NCBI RefSeq assembly: GCF_000820045.1
Contig: NZ_CDBJ01000019.1
Span: 30,923-94,922 of the forward strand
Source of the DNA: Aeromonas rivuli
GTDB lineage: Bacteria > Pseudomonadota > Gammaproteobacteria > Enterobacterales > Aeromonadaceae
Reading direction: 5' to 3'
Length of the DNA stretch: 64,000 nt
The notes under the pieces were generated by a model. The model had not been told where the DNA came from and ran no database searches. It saw only the letters and a program-made list of their open reading frames with translations. Below are positions 27,308-38,696 of the stretch, piece after piece (position 1 is the stretch's first letter; each line of letters begins with the position of its first letter). The position numbers and the translations under genes are program-made.

Positions 27308-28447
27308 ATGCCTGCTTTCTCCTGGTTAGCCCTGTTTTTTGGTGCCTTTTATTTCGTCTACGGCGCCTATTTGCCGTTCTGGTCGCTCTGGCTGGAAGGG
27401 ATCGGGGTCAGCGCCGAGGCGATCGGCATGCTGTTGGGGGCTGGCATGGCGATCCGTTTTGCGGGCAACCTGATGGTGATGGGGCGCATCAAGGGGGCGG
27501 CCCAGCTGCTGCCGGTCACCCGACTGCTCTGCCTGCTCTCCCTGCTCGCCTTCCTCGGTTTCTATGTCAGTCATCAACTCTGGTGGCTGGTGGCATTGAC
27601 CCTGGTGGCCAATTTTATCTATCCGACCCTGATGCCCATGGGAGAGGCGCTGGCCACCCGCATGGTGCTGCAGACCCAGCTCGATTATGGCAAGGTGCGA
27701 CTGTGCGGCTCGGCCGCCTTCATTCTGGCCTCTACCCTGGTCGGGGTCCTCATCACCGATTGGGGTAGCCAGTGGGTGCTGCACATCATGGTGCTGGGAT
27801 TGGGGATCATGTTGCTGCTCAGCTGGTTGCCGCTCAGACCAGCCCCTCAGGATGTGCAGGGGGAGCGAGCCCACGCCTCCCTGCGTGATACCCTCAAGAG
27901 CGCCACCGTGCGCCGCTTCTTGCTGGTGACGGCCTTGTTGCAAGGTAGCCATGCCGCTTATTACGGCTTTAGCGCCATCCACTGGAAGGCGGCGGGCTAC
28001 AGTGGCTCCACCATTGGCTACTTATGGGCCCTGGGCGTGGTGGCCGAGATTGCCATGTTTGCCGCGGACAAGCGCTATTTCAGCCGCTTTGGCGCCCAGC
28101 GCCTGTTCCTGATTGGCGCCATCGGTTGTCTGCTGCGCTGGAGTCTGCTCGGGGCTACCACAGAGTTTGGCGTCCTGCTGTTTGCCCAGTTGCTGCACGG
28201 GGTGAGCTTCTGCATCAGTCACCTGGGCGCGGTGCGCTTCATGACCAAGGATCTGGCGCCGGAACAGCTGATCCCTACCCAGGCGCTCTACGCCGCCCTC
28301 TCCCTCGGGATCACTGTGGCGACCCTGATGACCTTATCTGGCCTGCTGTTTGAACCGCTGGGCGGTGGCATCTTCTTCATCATGGCCCTGGTGGTGCTAC
28401 CTGTCTTCGTATTGCGGCTGAAACCGGACCGCTCGCAACGGACCTGA
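27308..28447 (+). CDS. hcaT: HcaT-like MFS transporter
   Basis: 379 residues, the same length as E. coli HcaT (putative 3-phenylpropionate permease), with 12 predicted helices of the LacY-like MFS family. Shared landmarks include FLPFWS-like YLPFWSLWLEGIG, LDYGKVRLCGSAAF and GSHAAYYGFSAIHWKAAGYS. The substrate is unproven, and no aromatic catabolic genes are nearby. GAGG lies 4 bases before the start. A Fur-like box upstream raises the possibility of iron control. Confidence 0.75.
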   Translation: MPAFSWLALFFGAFYFVYGAYLPFWSLWLEGIGVSAEAIGMLLGAGMAIRFAGNLMVMGRIKGAAQLLPVTRLLCLLSLLAFLGFYVSHQLWWLVALTLVANFIYPTLMPMGEALATRMVLQTQLDYGKVRLCGSAAFILASTLVGVLITDWGSQWVLHIMVLGLGIMLLLSWLPLRPAPQDVQGERAHASLRDTLKSATVRRFLLVTALLQGSHAAYYGFSAIHWKAAGYSGSTIGYLWALGVVAEIAMFAADKRYFSRFGAQRLFLIGAIGCLLRWSLLGATTEFGVLLFAQLLHGVSFCISHLGAVRFMTKDLAPEQLIPTQALYAALSLGITVATLMTLSGLLFEPLGGGIFFIMALVVLPVFVLRLKPDRSQRT

Positions 28448-28519
28448 ATTTGATTCATCTCCATGAGGGCGGCATAGGTTGCTCCCTGATAAAACCCTAT
28501 TGATGACAAGGAGTTAGCA

Positions 28520-31500
28520 ATGCACCAAGGATGGTTGCTCATCGGTTTGTCCCTCGCCTATCTGGGGCTGCTGTTTCTGATAGCCTTCGTGGCGGACAAA
28601 AACAAGCGCCGCCGCCTCAAGGGCCAACCCCTGCTCTACAGCCTGTCGCTGGCGGTTTATTGCACCTCCTGGACCTTCTTTGGCACCGTCGGTCAGGCGA
28701 GTGAGTCCCCCTGGTCGCCCTTGCCCATCTACCTCGGCCCCATGCTGGTGTTCCTGTTTGGCTGGCGGCTGCTGGCCCGACTCATTCTGGTCGCCAAGCG
28801 TGAGCACATCACCTCCATCGCCGACTTTATCGCCGCCCGCTACGGCAAGTCCCAGCGCCTCGCCATGCTGATCAGTCTGGTGGCCATCATAGGCGTGCTG
28901 CCTTATCTGGTATTGCAGCTCAAGGCCATAGTGACCGGGCTGGATCTGCTGATGGCGGGGGATACCCTGGTCGGCAGCTCAGGCAACACCGGTCAGCTGG
29001 CCCTGGGGGTCACCCTGCTGCTGGCCCTGTTCAGCATTCTGTTTGGCACCCGCAACCTGGATGCGACCGAACACCACAGGGGCATGGTGGTGGCCATCGC
29101 CTTCGAGTCTGTGGTCAAGCTGCTGGCCTTTATGGTGGTGGGGGGCTTTGCGCTCTGGCTCATCCTGGGACAATCCAACGAGAGCCGGGACCTGGTTACC
29201 CAGGCGTTCTTTGCCTCTGTGGTCGATGTCAGCCCGGGCAACCTGCTCGAACTCGCCATCTATACCCTGCTGACCATGTGTGCGGTGATCTGCCTGCCGC
29301 GCCAGTTCCATGTGACTGTGGTGGAGAACAATCAGGGCCAGGATCTGCACTGGGCTCGCTGGTTGTTCCCCGCGTATCTGTTCCTGATGGGGCTCTTCAT
29401 CTGGCCTCTGGCGTTGGCGGGCAAGCAGTGGGTCGGCGCCGAGATGGCCTCGGATACCTATGTGATCAGCCTGCCCATGGCGCTGGGCAATCAGGGGATG
29501 GCCATGCTGGCCTTCCTTGGCGGCACCTCGGCCGCGACCGGCATGGTCATCGTCTCCACCATCGCCCTGGCCATCATGGTCAGCAACGATCTGGTATTGC
29601 CTGTGCTGCTGCGCCGCTTCTGGCAAGAGGGGCGGGATGAACGGCTGGTGCATCTGCTGCTGCAGGTACGGCGTGGCGCCATCTTGCTGATCCTGCTGGC
29701 GGCCTGGGCGCTCTATCTGTGGCTCGGCGATCTCACCAGCCTGTCGCGCATCGGTTACCTCTCATTTGGCGCCGTGGCCCAGTTTGCCCCGGCGCTGTTG
29801 CTAGGCCTCTATTGGCGCCATGGCAACCGCAAGGGAGTCTATCTCGGCCTGGGGCTTGGGATCAGCCTCTGGTTCATCACTCTGCTGGCCGAGAGCGGCC
29901 TGCTGGCGGGCTCGCCGCTGGAGGCCATGCTGGCCCCCCCCGACTGGCCCGCATTTCGTGAATTGAGCCTGGGGGCCTGGTGCCTCTTTCTCAGCCTGGT
30001 GCTCAACCTGCTCGGCTACGTGGCGGGCTCCCTGCTGACCCGGGCTGCGGTGAGCGAGCGGTTGCAGGCGGCGAATTTCGTCGGCCAGCCCAGCCGGGAT
30101 ACCGCGGCCCTTTATCAGGCCAAGGTGAGCGTCAAGGAGCTGGAGATGCTGGCGGCCCGCTTCGTCGGCCCGAGCCGGGTCAAGCGATCCTTCGGTCGCT
30201 TCGCCGGTGAATCCGGTGGCACCCTGGCGCCGCACATGCAGGCCAGCGCAGCGCTGATTGCGCACACGGAGCGGCTGCTGGCCGGGGTGTTTGGCACCTC
30301 GTCGGCGCGGCTGGTGCTCGCCTCTGCCCTGCAGGGGCGCAATATGCAGCTCGAGGAGATAGCCACCATAGTGGACGAGGCCTCGGACGTGCTGCGCTTC
30401 AACCGTGGTCTGTTGCAGGGGGCGATCGAACACATAGGGCTGGGTATTTCGGTGGTGGACAGGGAGCTGCGGCTGGTCGCCTGGAACCAGCGTTACATCG
30501 AGCTGTTCCAGTATCCGGCGGGGCTTATCCAGGTGGGGCGCCCCATCGAGGAGATTATCCGCCATAACGCCGTCAAGGGGTTGTGCGGCCAGGGAGAGGT
30601 CGAGGCCCATGTGGCACGGCGGGTCGGATTCATGAAGCGCGGCAGCGCCCATCTCTCTTCCCGGGAGCGCCCGGATGGCCGGGTCATCGAGCTGCAAGGC
30701 AACCCCATGCCCGGTGGCGGCTTCGTCATGACATTCGCCGACATCACCCCCTTTCGCGATGCCGAGCGCGTGCTGCGTGAGGCCAATGAACATCTGGAGG
30801 CGCGGGTTGCCGAGCGTACCCGCGAGCTCTCGGCCCTCAACAGCCAGCTGCGCACCGTCAACGAGCAGGTGGAGCGGGCTAACCACTCCAAGAGCCGCTT
30901 CCTGGCGGCGGTGAGCCATGATCTGACCCAGCCGCTCAATGCCGCCAAGCTGTTTACCTCCTCCTTGATAGAGACCTTGCCCGATGAGGGGGAGCCCGCC
31001 CGGCTCGCCCGCCATATCGATGATGCCCTGGGGGCAACCGAGGATCTCATCACCGACTTGCTCGATATCTCCCGGTTGGAGGCGGGCAAGTTCAAGGCCA
31101 AGAAACTCGACTTTGCCCTGGCGGATGTCTTTGACAACCTCAAGGCCGAGTTTGGGGTGCTGGCCCAGGCAGGAGAGATAGAGTTTGCCGTGGTCGATAC
31201 CAGGCTGGCGGTACACAGCGACGTGCGCTTGTTGCGGCGTGTGCTGCAAAACTTCCTCACCAATGCGTTTCGTTACAACCCCGGTGGCCGGGTATTGCTC
31301 GGTTGTCGCCGTCAGGGCCAGCGGTTGCGGATCGAGGTGTGGGACACCGGACCCGGCATCCCCCAGGACAAGCAGGAGGCCATCTTCGAAGAGTTCCAGC
31401 GTCTGGATCACTCCCGCACCACCCGCGAGCAGGGATTGGGGCTGGGCTTGGCCATCGCGCGCGGTATCTCGCAGGTGTTGGGGCACCAACTGACGCTGCG

Positions 31501-32008
31501 CAGTTGGCCAGGGGCAGGCTCGGTGTTTGCCATCAGCCTCAATCTGGCCAGCCGTCCTCTGGTGGAGCGGGCTCTCCAGAGCCCAGAGCCGCGGCGGGAT
31601 AGCCAGCTGGCAGGGGTGCGGGTGCTCTGTCTCGATAATGAACCCGAGATACTGGTGGCCATGGCCTCGCTACTGGGGCGTTGGGGTTGTGAGGTGCAGT
31701 GCGTTCAGGACCTGGCTCAGGCCCTGACGCTGGTGGAGAGCTTCAAACCAGACCTGGTGCTGTCCGATTACCATCTGGACGATGGCAAGACGGGGTTGCA
31801 GGCGCTGCATATGCTGCGGCTCGCCCTGGGGACCGGGGTGGGGGGGATCATCATCAGTGCGGATCGAAAAGGCGAACTGCAGGCCCAGATCCGCGAGCAT
31901 GGTTATGGCTACATCAGCAAACCGGTCAAGCCCCTCAAGCTCAGGGCGCTGATGAACAGCATGAGCGGTGTCTGCAAACTTGATGATGATCACGAATTAA
32001 CACATTAG
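28520..32008 (+). CDS. Hybrid sensor histidine kinase with an SLC5/PutP-like transmembrane domain
   Basis: 1162 residues. Residues 1 to about 510 are a 12-13-helix sodium:solute-symporter-like domain (CbrA type). A linker and PAS domain (about 620-750) lead to the dimerisation domain with the phospho-accepting His near residue 800 in AVSHDLTQPLNAAKLF. The ATPase domain has LTNAFRYNPGG and DTGPGIP. A C-terminal receiver (from about 1030) has its Asp in LSDYHLDD and Lys in ISKPVKP. CbrA itself lacks this receiver. It may sense or transport a nutrient; the partner regulator is not adjacent. RBS AAGGAG. Confidence 0.88.
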   Translation: MHQGWLLIGLSLAYLGLLFLIAFVADKNKRRRLKGQPLLYSLSLAVYCTSWTFFGTVGQASESPWSPLPIYLGPMLVFLFGWRLLARLILVAKREHITSIADFIAARYGKSQRLAMLISLVAIIGVLPYLVLQLKAIVTGLDLLMAGDTLVGSSGNTGQLALGVTLLLALFSILFGTRNLDATEHHRGMVVAIAFESVVKLLAFMVVGGFALWLILGQSNESRDLVTQAFFASVVDVSPGNLLELAIYTLLTMCAVICLPRQFHVTVVENNQGQDLHWARWLFPAYLFLMGLFIWPLALAGKQWVGAEMASDTYVISLPMALGNQGMAMLAFLGGTSAATGMVIVSTIALAIMVSNDLVLPVLLRRFWQEGRDERLVHLLLQVRRGAILLILLAAWALYLWLGDLTSLSRIGYLSFGAVAQFAPALLLGLYWRHGNRKGVYLGLGLGISLWFITLLAESGLLAGSPLEAMLAPPDWPAFRELSLGAWCLFLSLVLNLLGYVAGSLLTRAAVSERLQAANFVGQPSRDTAALYQAKVSVKELEMLAARFVGPSRVKRSFGRFAGESGGTLAPHMQASAALIAHTERLLAGVFGTSSARLVLASALQGRNMQLEEIATIVDEASDVLRFNRGLLQGAIEHIGLGISVVDRELRLVAWNQRYIELFQYPAGLIQVGRPIEEIIRHNAVKGLCGQGEVEAHVARRVGFMKRGSAHLSSRERPDGRVIELQGNPMPGGGFVMTFADITPFRDAERVLREANEHLEARVAERTRELSALNSQLRTVNEQVERANHSKSRFLAAVSHDLTQPLNAAKLFTSSLIETLPDEGEPARLARHIDDALGATEDLITDLLDISRLEAGKFKAKKLDFALADVFDNLKAEFGVLAQAGEIEFAVVDTRLAVHSDVRLLRRVLQNFLTNAFRYNPGGRVLLGCRRQGQRLRIEVWDTGPGIPQDKQEAIFEEFQRLDHSRTTREQGLGLGLAIARGISQVLGHQLTLRSWPGAGSVFAISLNLASRPLVERALQSPEPRRDSQLAGVRVLCLDNEPEILVAMASLLGRWGCEVQCVQDLAQALTLVESFKPDLVLSDYHLDDGKTGLQALHMLRLALGTGVGGIIISADRKGELQAQIREHGYGYISKPVKPLKLRALMNSMSGVCKLDDDHELTH

Positions 32009-32049
32009 TCATCAGCTTGCGGGTAAACAACTTGGCAGAGGTTCTCTGC

Positions 32050-32086
32050 AAAAAGGGCCATTTATGTCAATGAATGGCCCTTTTTT
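32050..32086 (+). terminator. Terminator of the hybrid kinase gene
   Basis: AAAAGGGCCATT (32051-32062) and AATGGCCCTTTT (32073-32084) form a stem with a 10-base loop and a T run, 42 bases past the stop. Confidence 0.85.
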
Positions 32087-32131
32087 GTGCTATTTGGCTC
32101 CCTGCGACAGGGGCTGACTCGCGTGGGGTGT

Positions 32132-32160
32132 TTGCCTGCTGGCCAGTTGGGCCTTATATT
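32132..32160 (+). promoter_or_regulatory. Predicted promoter of the riboswitch-chitinase transcript
   Basis: TTGCCT (32132-32137), a 17-base spacer and TATATT (32155-32160). Transcription would start near 32167, just before the riboswitch, leaving a leader of about 225 bases. Confidence 0.5.
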
Positions 32161-32185
32161 TCCTTGGCGATTATTTTTATCGCGA

Positions 32186-32286
32186 ATCAAGTTGTGCCAA
32201 AGGGCAAACCGGTCGAAAGGCCGGGACGCAAAACTTCCGGTCTAAGGGTCTGTCGTACCTAAGATAGCGGGGTCACCACAGGATTG
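32186..32286 (+). ncRNA. Cyclic di-GMP-I (GEMM-I) riboswitch
   Basis: The sequence follows the V. cholerae Vc2 aptamer almost motif by motif: AAAGGGCAAACC, a GAAA tetraloop stem (GGTCGAAAGGCC), GGGACGCAAA, the tetraloop receptor region CTTCCGGTCTAAG, and the 3' GCGGGGTCACC. The bases equivalent to Vc2 G20 (middle G of AGGGC), A47 (GACGCA) and C92 (first C of ACC) are kept. G20 argues for c-di-GMP rather than cGAMP. It lies about 107 bases upstream of the chitinase start. The expression platform is not obvious; no intrinsic terminator is visible between aptamer and gene, so control of translation or RNA folding is more likely. Confidence 0.93.
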
Positions 32287-32362
32287 TATTTCCAGCCGGA
32301 CGCCAAGCCAGTCTGGGATGTTGTCTGCTGTACCTGTCTGACATGCGTTGCCTTTTTCGTGA

Positions 32363-34987
<2,625 letters not shown>

Positions 34988-35011
34988 TCAGTTGCCAAGA
35001 GTAACAAGTCG

Positions 35012-35041
35012 GAGAGGGGCGCCATGGCGCCCCTCTTTTTA
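35012..35041 (+). terminator. Terminator of the chitinase gene
   Basis: AGAGGGGCGCC-at-GGCGCCCCTCT plus a T run, 26 bases past the stop. Confidence 0.88.
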
Positions 35042-35118
35042 TGTGCGGATTATATGCGGAGGTTGCCGGTCGCCCGTGACAACGGATCCCGGTGGCTGGG
35101 TGAGGGGGCATGGCATCA

Positions 35119-35194
35119 GGTAACGCAGGGCTGCGCATTACCCGCAGTCAAGGCGTGATACCTTGCCCCTGGCGGGGCCTGCTGGCAGCCAGGG
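35119..35194. other. Structured intergenic stretch between chitinase and rlmA
   Basis: Two stem-loops lie between the chitinase and rlmA terminators: GGTAA-CGCAG/CTGCG-ca-TTACC (35119-35142) and CCCTGGC/GCCAGGG (35167-35194). No gene is visible. It could be a small structured RNA or a remnant repeat. Confidence 0.25.
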
Positions 35195-35211
35195 CGTCGC
35201 CATCATCCTTG

Positions 35212-35245
35212 AAATAACAGAGGCCCTGCTGGGCCTCTGTTATTT
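35212..35245 (-). terminator. Terminator of rlmA
   Basis: Fourteen-base perfect arms (35212-35225 and 35232-35245). On the minus strand the hairpin lies 27 bases past the rlmA stop. Confidence 0.75.
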
Positions 35246-35272
35246 ACCTTGTCCATGCACCCGGACCGTTGC

Positions 35273-36073
35273 TCAGAGCGGCTTTTGCCACAGGCTCAGC
35301 AGCAGATCCTGTTCCAATTCATCCGGACCTTGCTGAGTGAACAGATGACGCTGCTCGGCATCGGCACGCCAGCCGAGACGGCTGGTCTCGAGCACGAAGC
35401 TGCGCAGGCTCTGATCCAGGGTCAGGGAGAACTGGCTGCGCTGCTGCGCGACCTGGTTCAGACCGGTCAGGGTCGGCCAGCTCAGGGGGTGCTCCATGCT
35501 GACCGGATTGAGGCTGACCCTCAGTTGCCACTGGTGGCGTGGGCCGGGCTGCAGATGAAGCAGATAGCCACCCGGTGCCAACCAGTCGCACAGCTGCTCC
35601 GTCTTGACCTTGAGGTCGTTGACCAGCAGCAGCTCGGCTTGGCCCAATTGCAGCGGGGCCCGGGCCGGATCGGCGATGATGAAGCTGGCCTCAGGCTGCG
35701 CCTTGCTGGCAGCGAAGATGGCATTCTTGGCCAGATCGACGCCAGCGAAGCGCCAGCCAGGCAGACGCTCGGCCAGGGCTCGGCAGTAGTAGCCTTCGCC
35801 GCAACCGAGGTGGATAAGCTCACGCTCACCCAGGGGGGCGAGCAGGGTGGCCATGGCCTCGACCAGGGGCTGCATGTGGCCCTGTTCCAGGAAGTTGCGC
35901 TTGGCACGCATCAACATGCGGCTGTCGCTATCCTTGGGGTTTTTCTTGCCCGGGATGAGGTCCAGATAGCCTTCAGGTTCCGGGTCGAAGTGGTGCTTGT
36001 TATCGCAGTAGCGACCGTTGGAGGCCTGATGAAGGTGCAGTGGGCTGCGGCAGCGGGGACATTGCAGGTGCAT
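35273..36073 (-). CDS. rlmA: 23S rRNA (guanine-745-N1) methyltransferase
   Basis: 266 residues. RlmA methylates G745 of 23S rRNA in Gram-negative bacteria. The N-terminal zinc site CPRC...CDNKHH (residues about 5-27) binds RNA, and the SAM-binding motif LIHLGCGEGYYCRAL begins near residue 86. Monocistronic, with its own terminator. Confidence 0.9.
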   Translation of the reverse strand: MHLQCPRCRSPLHLHQASNGRYCDNKHHFDPEPEGYLDLIPGKKNPKDSDSRMLMRAKRNFLEQGHMQPLVEAMATLLAPLGERELIHLGCGEGYYCRALAERLPGWRFAGVDLAKNAIFAASKAQPEASFIIADPARAPLQLGQAELLLVNDLKVKTEQLCDWLAPGGYLLHLQPGPRHQWQLRVSLNPVSMEHPLSWPTLTGLNQVAQQRSQFSLTLDQSLRSFVLETSRLGWRADAEQRHLFTQQGPDELEQDLLLSLWQKPL

Positions 36074-36224
36074 GGGATTCTCGCTTCGGATCTAGAGTAC
36101 TTGCAGGCCGAGCCTGATGCTGAGACTGCTGATAGGGGGGCATTATAGGGGGATTGCGCCGAAAAGGGCGGCCTCGATGCATTTTATCTTGGCGCTGCAT
36201 GTTCTTGACCGGACCGGGATCGAA

Positions 36225-36246
36225 AAAGGCTGCCTGGGCAGCCTTT
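36225..36246 (-). terminator. Terminator of crp
   Basis: AAAGGCTGCC-tg-GGCAGCCTTT; on the minus strand it runs into TTTTTC, 23 bases past the crp stop. Confidence 0.85.
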
Positions 36247-36268
36247 GTCTTGGGTGAGGATGCCGCGA

Positions 36269-36907
36269 TCAGCGGGTACCAAACACCACTATGGTCTTGC
36301 CGTGGGCGGAGATGAGCTCTTGCTCTTCCAGCATCTTGAGAATGCGGCCGACGGTTTCACGGGAGCAGCCGACGATCTGGCCTATCTCCTGACGGGTGAT
36401 CTTGATCTGCATGCCATCCGGGTGAGTCATGGCATCTGGCTGTTTGGCCAAGTTGAGCAGGGTCTGAGCGATCCGGCCTGTGACATCCAGGAAGGCCAGG
36501 TTACCTACTTTCTGGCTGGTGTGCTGCAAACGCAGCGCCATCTGGCCGGAGAGGCGCATCAGGATCTCGGGGTTGACCTGGATCAGCTGACGAAACTTCT
36601 TGTAGGAGATCTCGGCGACTTCACAGGGACCCTTGGCACGGACCCAGGCACTGCGCTCCGGGTTATCGTTCTCTTCGAACATGCCCATCTCGCCGAGGAA
36701 GTCCCCCTGATTGAGATAGGAGAGGATCATCTCTTTCCCCTCATCGTCCTTGATGAGGACAGCCACCGTACCCTTGACGATGTAATACAGGGTCTCCGCT
36801 TTTTCACCCGCATGGATCAGGGTGCTCTTGGCGGGATACTTATGAATGTGGCAGTGCGACAAGAACCATTCCAGGGTGGGATCGCTTTGCGGTTTGCCAA
36901 TGACCAT
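36269..36907 (-). CDS. crp: cAMP receptor protein (Crp)
   Basis: 212 residues, highly like E. coli Crp (210). The cAMP-binding barrel contains GEMGMFEE and the Arg/Thr contact region ERSAWVRA. A long dimer helix precedes the C-terminal HTH, whose recognition helix [11 protein letters not shown] keeps the Arg, Glu and Arg that read the TGTGA half-site. It is the global activator of carbon-source genes. It lies next to yhfA as in E. coli. Confidence 0.97.
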   Translation of the reverse strand: MVIGKPQSDPTLEWFLSHCHIHKYPAKSTLIHAGEKAETLYYIVKGTVAVLIKDDEGKEMILSYLNQGDFLGEMGMFEENDNPERSAWVRAKGPCEVAEISYKKFRQLIQVNPEILMRLSGQMALRLQHTSQKVGNLAFLDVTGRIAQTLLNLAKQPDAMTHPDGMQIKITRQEIGQIVGCSRETVGRILKMLEEQELISAHGKTIVVFGTR

Positions 36908-36990
36908 GAGATTTCCTCTGTAGTGTCTTTACGGGACGTTATGCGTCCAGACAAGTTGCCAGTCTTGCCCTTCCTTGTGTCAGTGGCAGT

Positions 36991-37019
36991 AGGATAAGAG
37001 CCTTTGTCTGTGCTGACAA
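36991..37019 (-). promoter_or_regulatory. Predicted crp promoter
   Basis: On the minus strand: TTGTCA (37019-37014), a 17-base spacer and TATCCT (36996-36991), leaving a leader of about 75-80 bases before crp. The rest of the 420-base crp-yhfA gap shows no gene and no perfect CRP site. Confidence 0.5.
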
Positions 37020-37328
37020 GGCTTAGGGCCTCCTTTGGACGCCAGCTACTGCACTGGACAGGCATTCTAGGGAAGATAAATGCCGTAAACGTTGATTTTG
37101 ATCCGGTTAGCCACAGGTTCTCGGTGCCCCAAGGGGCAATCAAGGAGAAGAGAGTGGCCACGGCGATATGAGCCTGCTCTCGTGGCGCTTTTTCGCAAGG
37201 CGCCTTGGCTGCCATGGTGTCCCGGCGTGTTGGCGGGCGGACGGCAGATGCAGTCGGGAGCTCGGCTGAGGTATGCTATGGCATCGCGTCCGCCCGGACA
37301 CCAATATAGATGCATGAGGTGAGTGAAG

Positions 37329-37733
37329 ATGAAAGCCAAGGTCAGCTGGGTTGAAGGCATGAAATTTGTGGGGCAGAGTGAGTCTGGCCATCAGGTGATC
37401 CTGGACGGCGCCAACCCGGGAGAAGGGGCCAGCCCGATGGAGCTGATCCTGCTGGCGGTTGGTGGCTGCAGCTCCATCGACGTGGTTTCCATTCTGGAGA
37501 AGGCACGTCAGAGCGTGACGGCCTGCCATGTGGAGTTATCCGGTGAACGGGTCGATACTGTGCCACGGGTGTTTGAGAAGATTCACTTGAACTTCGTCGT
37601 GACCGGTAAAGGGCTGGTTGAAAAGCAGGTGGCCCGCGCCGTTGACCTCTCCATGGAGAAGTACTGTTCAGTTTCCCTAATGCTGGAAAAAGCGGTCGAA
37701 ATTACCCATAGTTATCAAATCATTGAGGCCTGA
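37329..37733 (+). CDS. yhfA: OsmC-family protein YhfA
   Basis: 134 residues, the length of E. coli YhfA. OsmC/Ohr proteins reduce peroxides through a two-cysteine centre. Here the first Cys is in AVGGCSSIDVVSIL and the second in EKYCSVSLMLEKA, the usual spacing. The ATG at 37329 follows AGGTGA by 6 bases and aligns with E. coli; a GTG two codons earlier is less likely. Divergent from crp. Confidence 0.88.
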   Translation: MKAKVSWVEGMKFVGQSESGHQVILDGANPGEGASPMELILLAVGGCSSIDVVSILEKARQSVTACHVELSGERVDTVPRVFEKIHLNFVVTGKGLVEKQVARAVDLSMEKYCSVSLMLEKAVEITHSYQIIEA

Positions 37734-37770
37734 ACCCCAGCTTCGCTCGTCATCACATAAGGAAAGTGCA

Positions 37771-38070
37771 ATGAAGAAACTAGTCGCTCTGATCCCCCTG
37801 CTGGGGCTGGCCGCCTGTAGCTCACCGCAGCCGACCCAGTATCAATACAATCAGTACCAGTGTGGTGAAGAGATGTTGGCGGTGACCTATGATCCCCAGG
37901 CCGACATGGTGCAGTTTCCCTTGAACGGGGTGTATCAGAAATTGGATCGCGTCGAGTCCGAGAAAGATAGCGCTCGTTACTCCGATGGCGTGACCATGTT
38001 CTGGACTCAAGGCGACCAGCTGACCCTGACCCAGAAAGGGGTCACCCTGATGAACTGCACGCTGAAATAG
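37771..38070 (+). CDS. MliC-like lysozyme-inhibitor lipoprotein
   Basis: 99 residues. A lipoprotein signal (MKKLVALIPLLGLAAC, Cys16) is followed by a small MliC/PliC-type beta-barrel: YQCGEEMLAVTYDP, a central LNGVYQKLDRV, YSDGVTMFW and a final CTLK that pairs with the first mature Cys region. Such proteins block host C-type lysozyme at the outer membrane. The start at 37771 has AAGGAAAG upstream. It begins 37 bases after yhfA and ends at a strong terminator. Confidence 0.75.
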   Translation: MKKLVALIPLLGLAACSSPQPTQYQYNQYQCGEEMLAVTYDPQADMVQFPLNGVYQKLDRVESEKDSARYSDGVTMFWTQGDQLTLTQKGVTLMNCTLK

Positions 38071-38084
38071 CCGTTGGCGTCAGC

Positions 38085-38121
38085 AAAGAGAGAGGCCTGC
38101 ATCCTGCAGGCCTCTCTCTTT
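38085..38121. terminator. Terminator between the MliC-like and DUF4136-like lipoprotein genes
   Basis: Perfect 17-base arms (38085-38101 and 38105-38121) around TCC, with AAAG/CTTT ends; shared by convergent genes. Confidence 0.8.
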
Positions 38122-38143
38122 ATGGGGGGTTCTGAACCAAGGC

Positions 38144-38680
38144 TCAGGGGAGCTTGTCCAGCATCTTGGCGGCCAGATCCTGGCTGAATGCGGCCCGATC
38201 GGACGCGGGAATGGCGCTGTCAGTGGTCAGCTGGATAACGCTGCTCCAGACCGCCTGCTGATGGGCTCTGTCCAGCAAGATGATGGCGAGGGTTCCTTTG
38301 CGCTCTCCTGCCTTGGCTTGTACGCCAGGATTCATGCCGAGGCGAGTGAACAACTCATCATCGCTGATATCCTGGGCACCGGCGACGCCGATGGCGACCC
38401 AGACATCCGCTTCATCCAGAGGGGCGCTGCGCCAGCCCTTGGCATCCAGATGCTGGCTCACCGCCTGCTGTATCGGCTCGAGCCAGCCTTCGGTGCTGGC
38501 TCCCGCATATTGATACTGCTCGGCCAGGGCGTAGCGTGGCTGGGCCGGGAAAGGCCAGTGGCTGGCCGGGCGGATCACCTGTGTGCCCATGTCGACCACG
38601 GGAGCCTGGTGGCCGCTGCTGCAGCCGCCGAGCAGCCCAAACAGCATGAGTGCGGATAGTTTTTTCAGGGCTGTCTGCAT
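38144..38680 (-). CDS. DUF4136-like lipoprotein
   Basis: 178 residues with a lipoprotein signal ending LLGGC (Cys20). The mature domain has the general pattern of DUF4136 envelope lipoproteins: a variable N-part, then IQQAVSQHLDAKGWR and a strand with ADVWVAIGVAG, and a C-terminal AAFSQDLAAKMLDKLP helix. Function unknown. It follows prkB by 16 bases on the same strand. Confidence 0.6.
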   Translation of the reverse strand: MQTALKKLSALMLFGLLGGCSSGHQAPVVDMGTQVIRPASHWPFPAQPRYALAEQYQYAGASTEGWLEPIQQAVSQHLDAKGWRSAPLDEADVWVAIGVAGAQDISDDELFTRLGMNPGVQAKAGERKGTLAIILLDRAHQQAVWSSVIQLTTDSAIPASDRAAFSQDLAAKMLDKLP

Positions 38681-38696
38681 AGTTTGCTCCTCACTC

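Noticed and set aside
29801..31489. 562-codon minus-strand frame
   Set aside because: Shadow of the hybrid histidine kinase gene; the translated product has no domain pattern.
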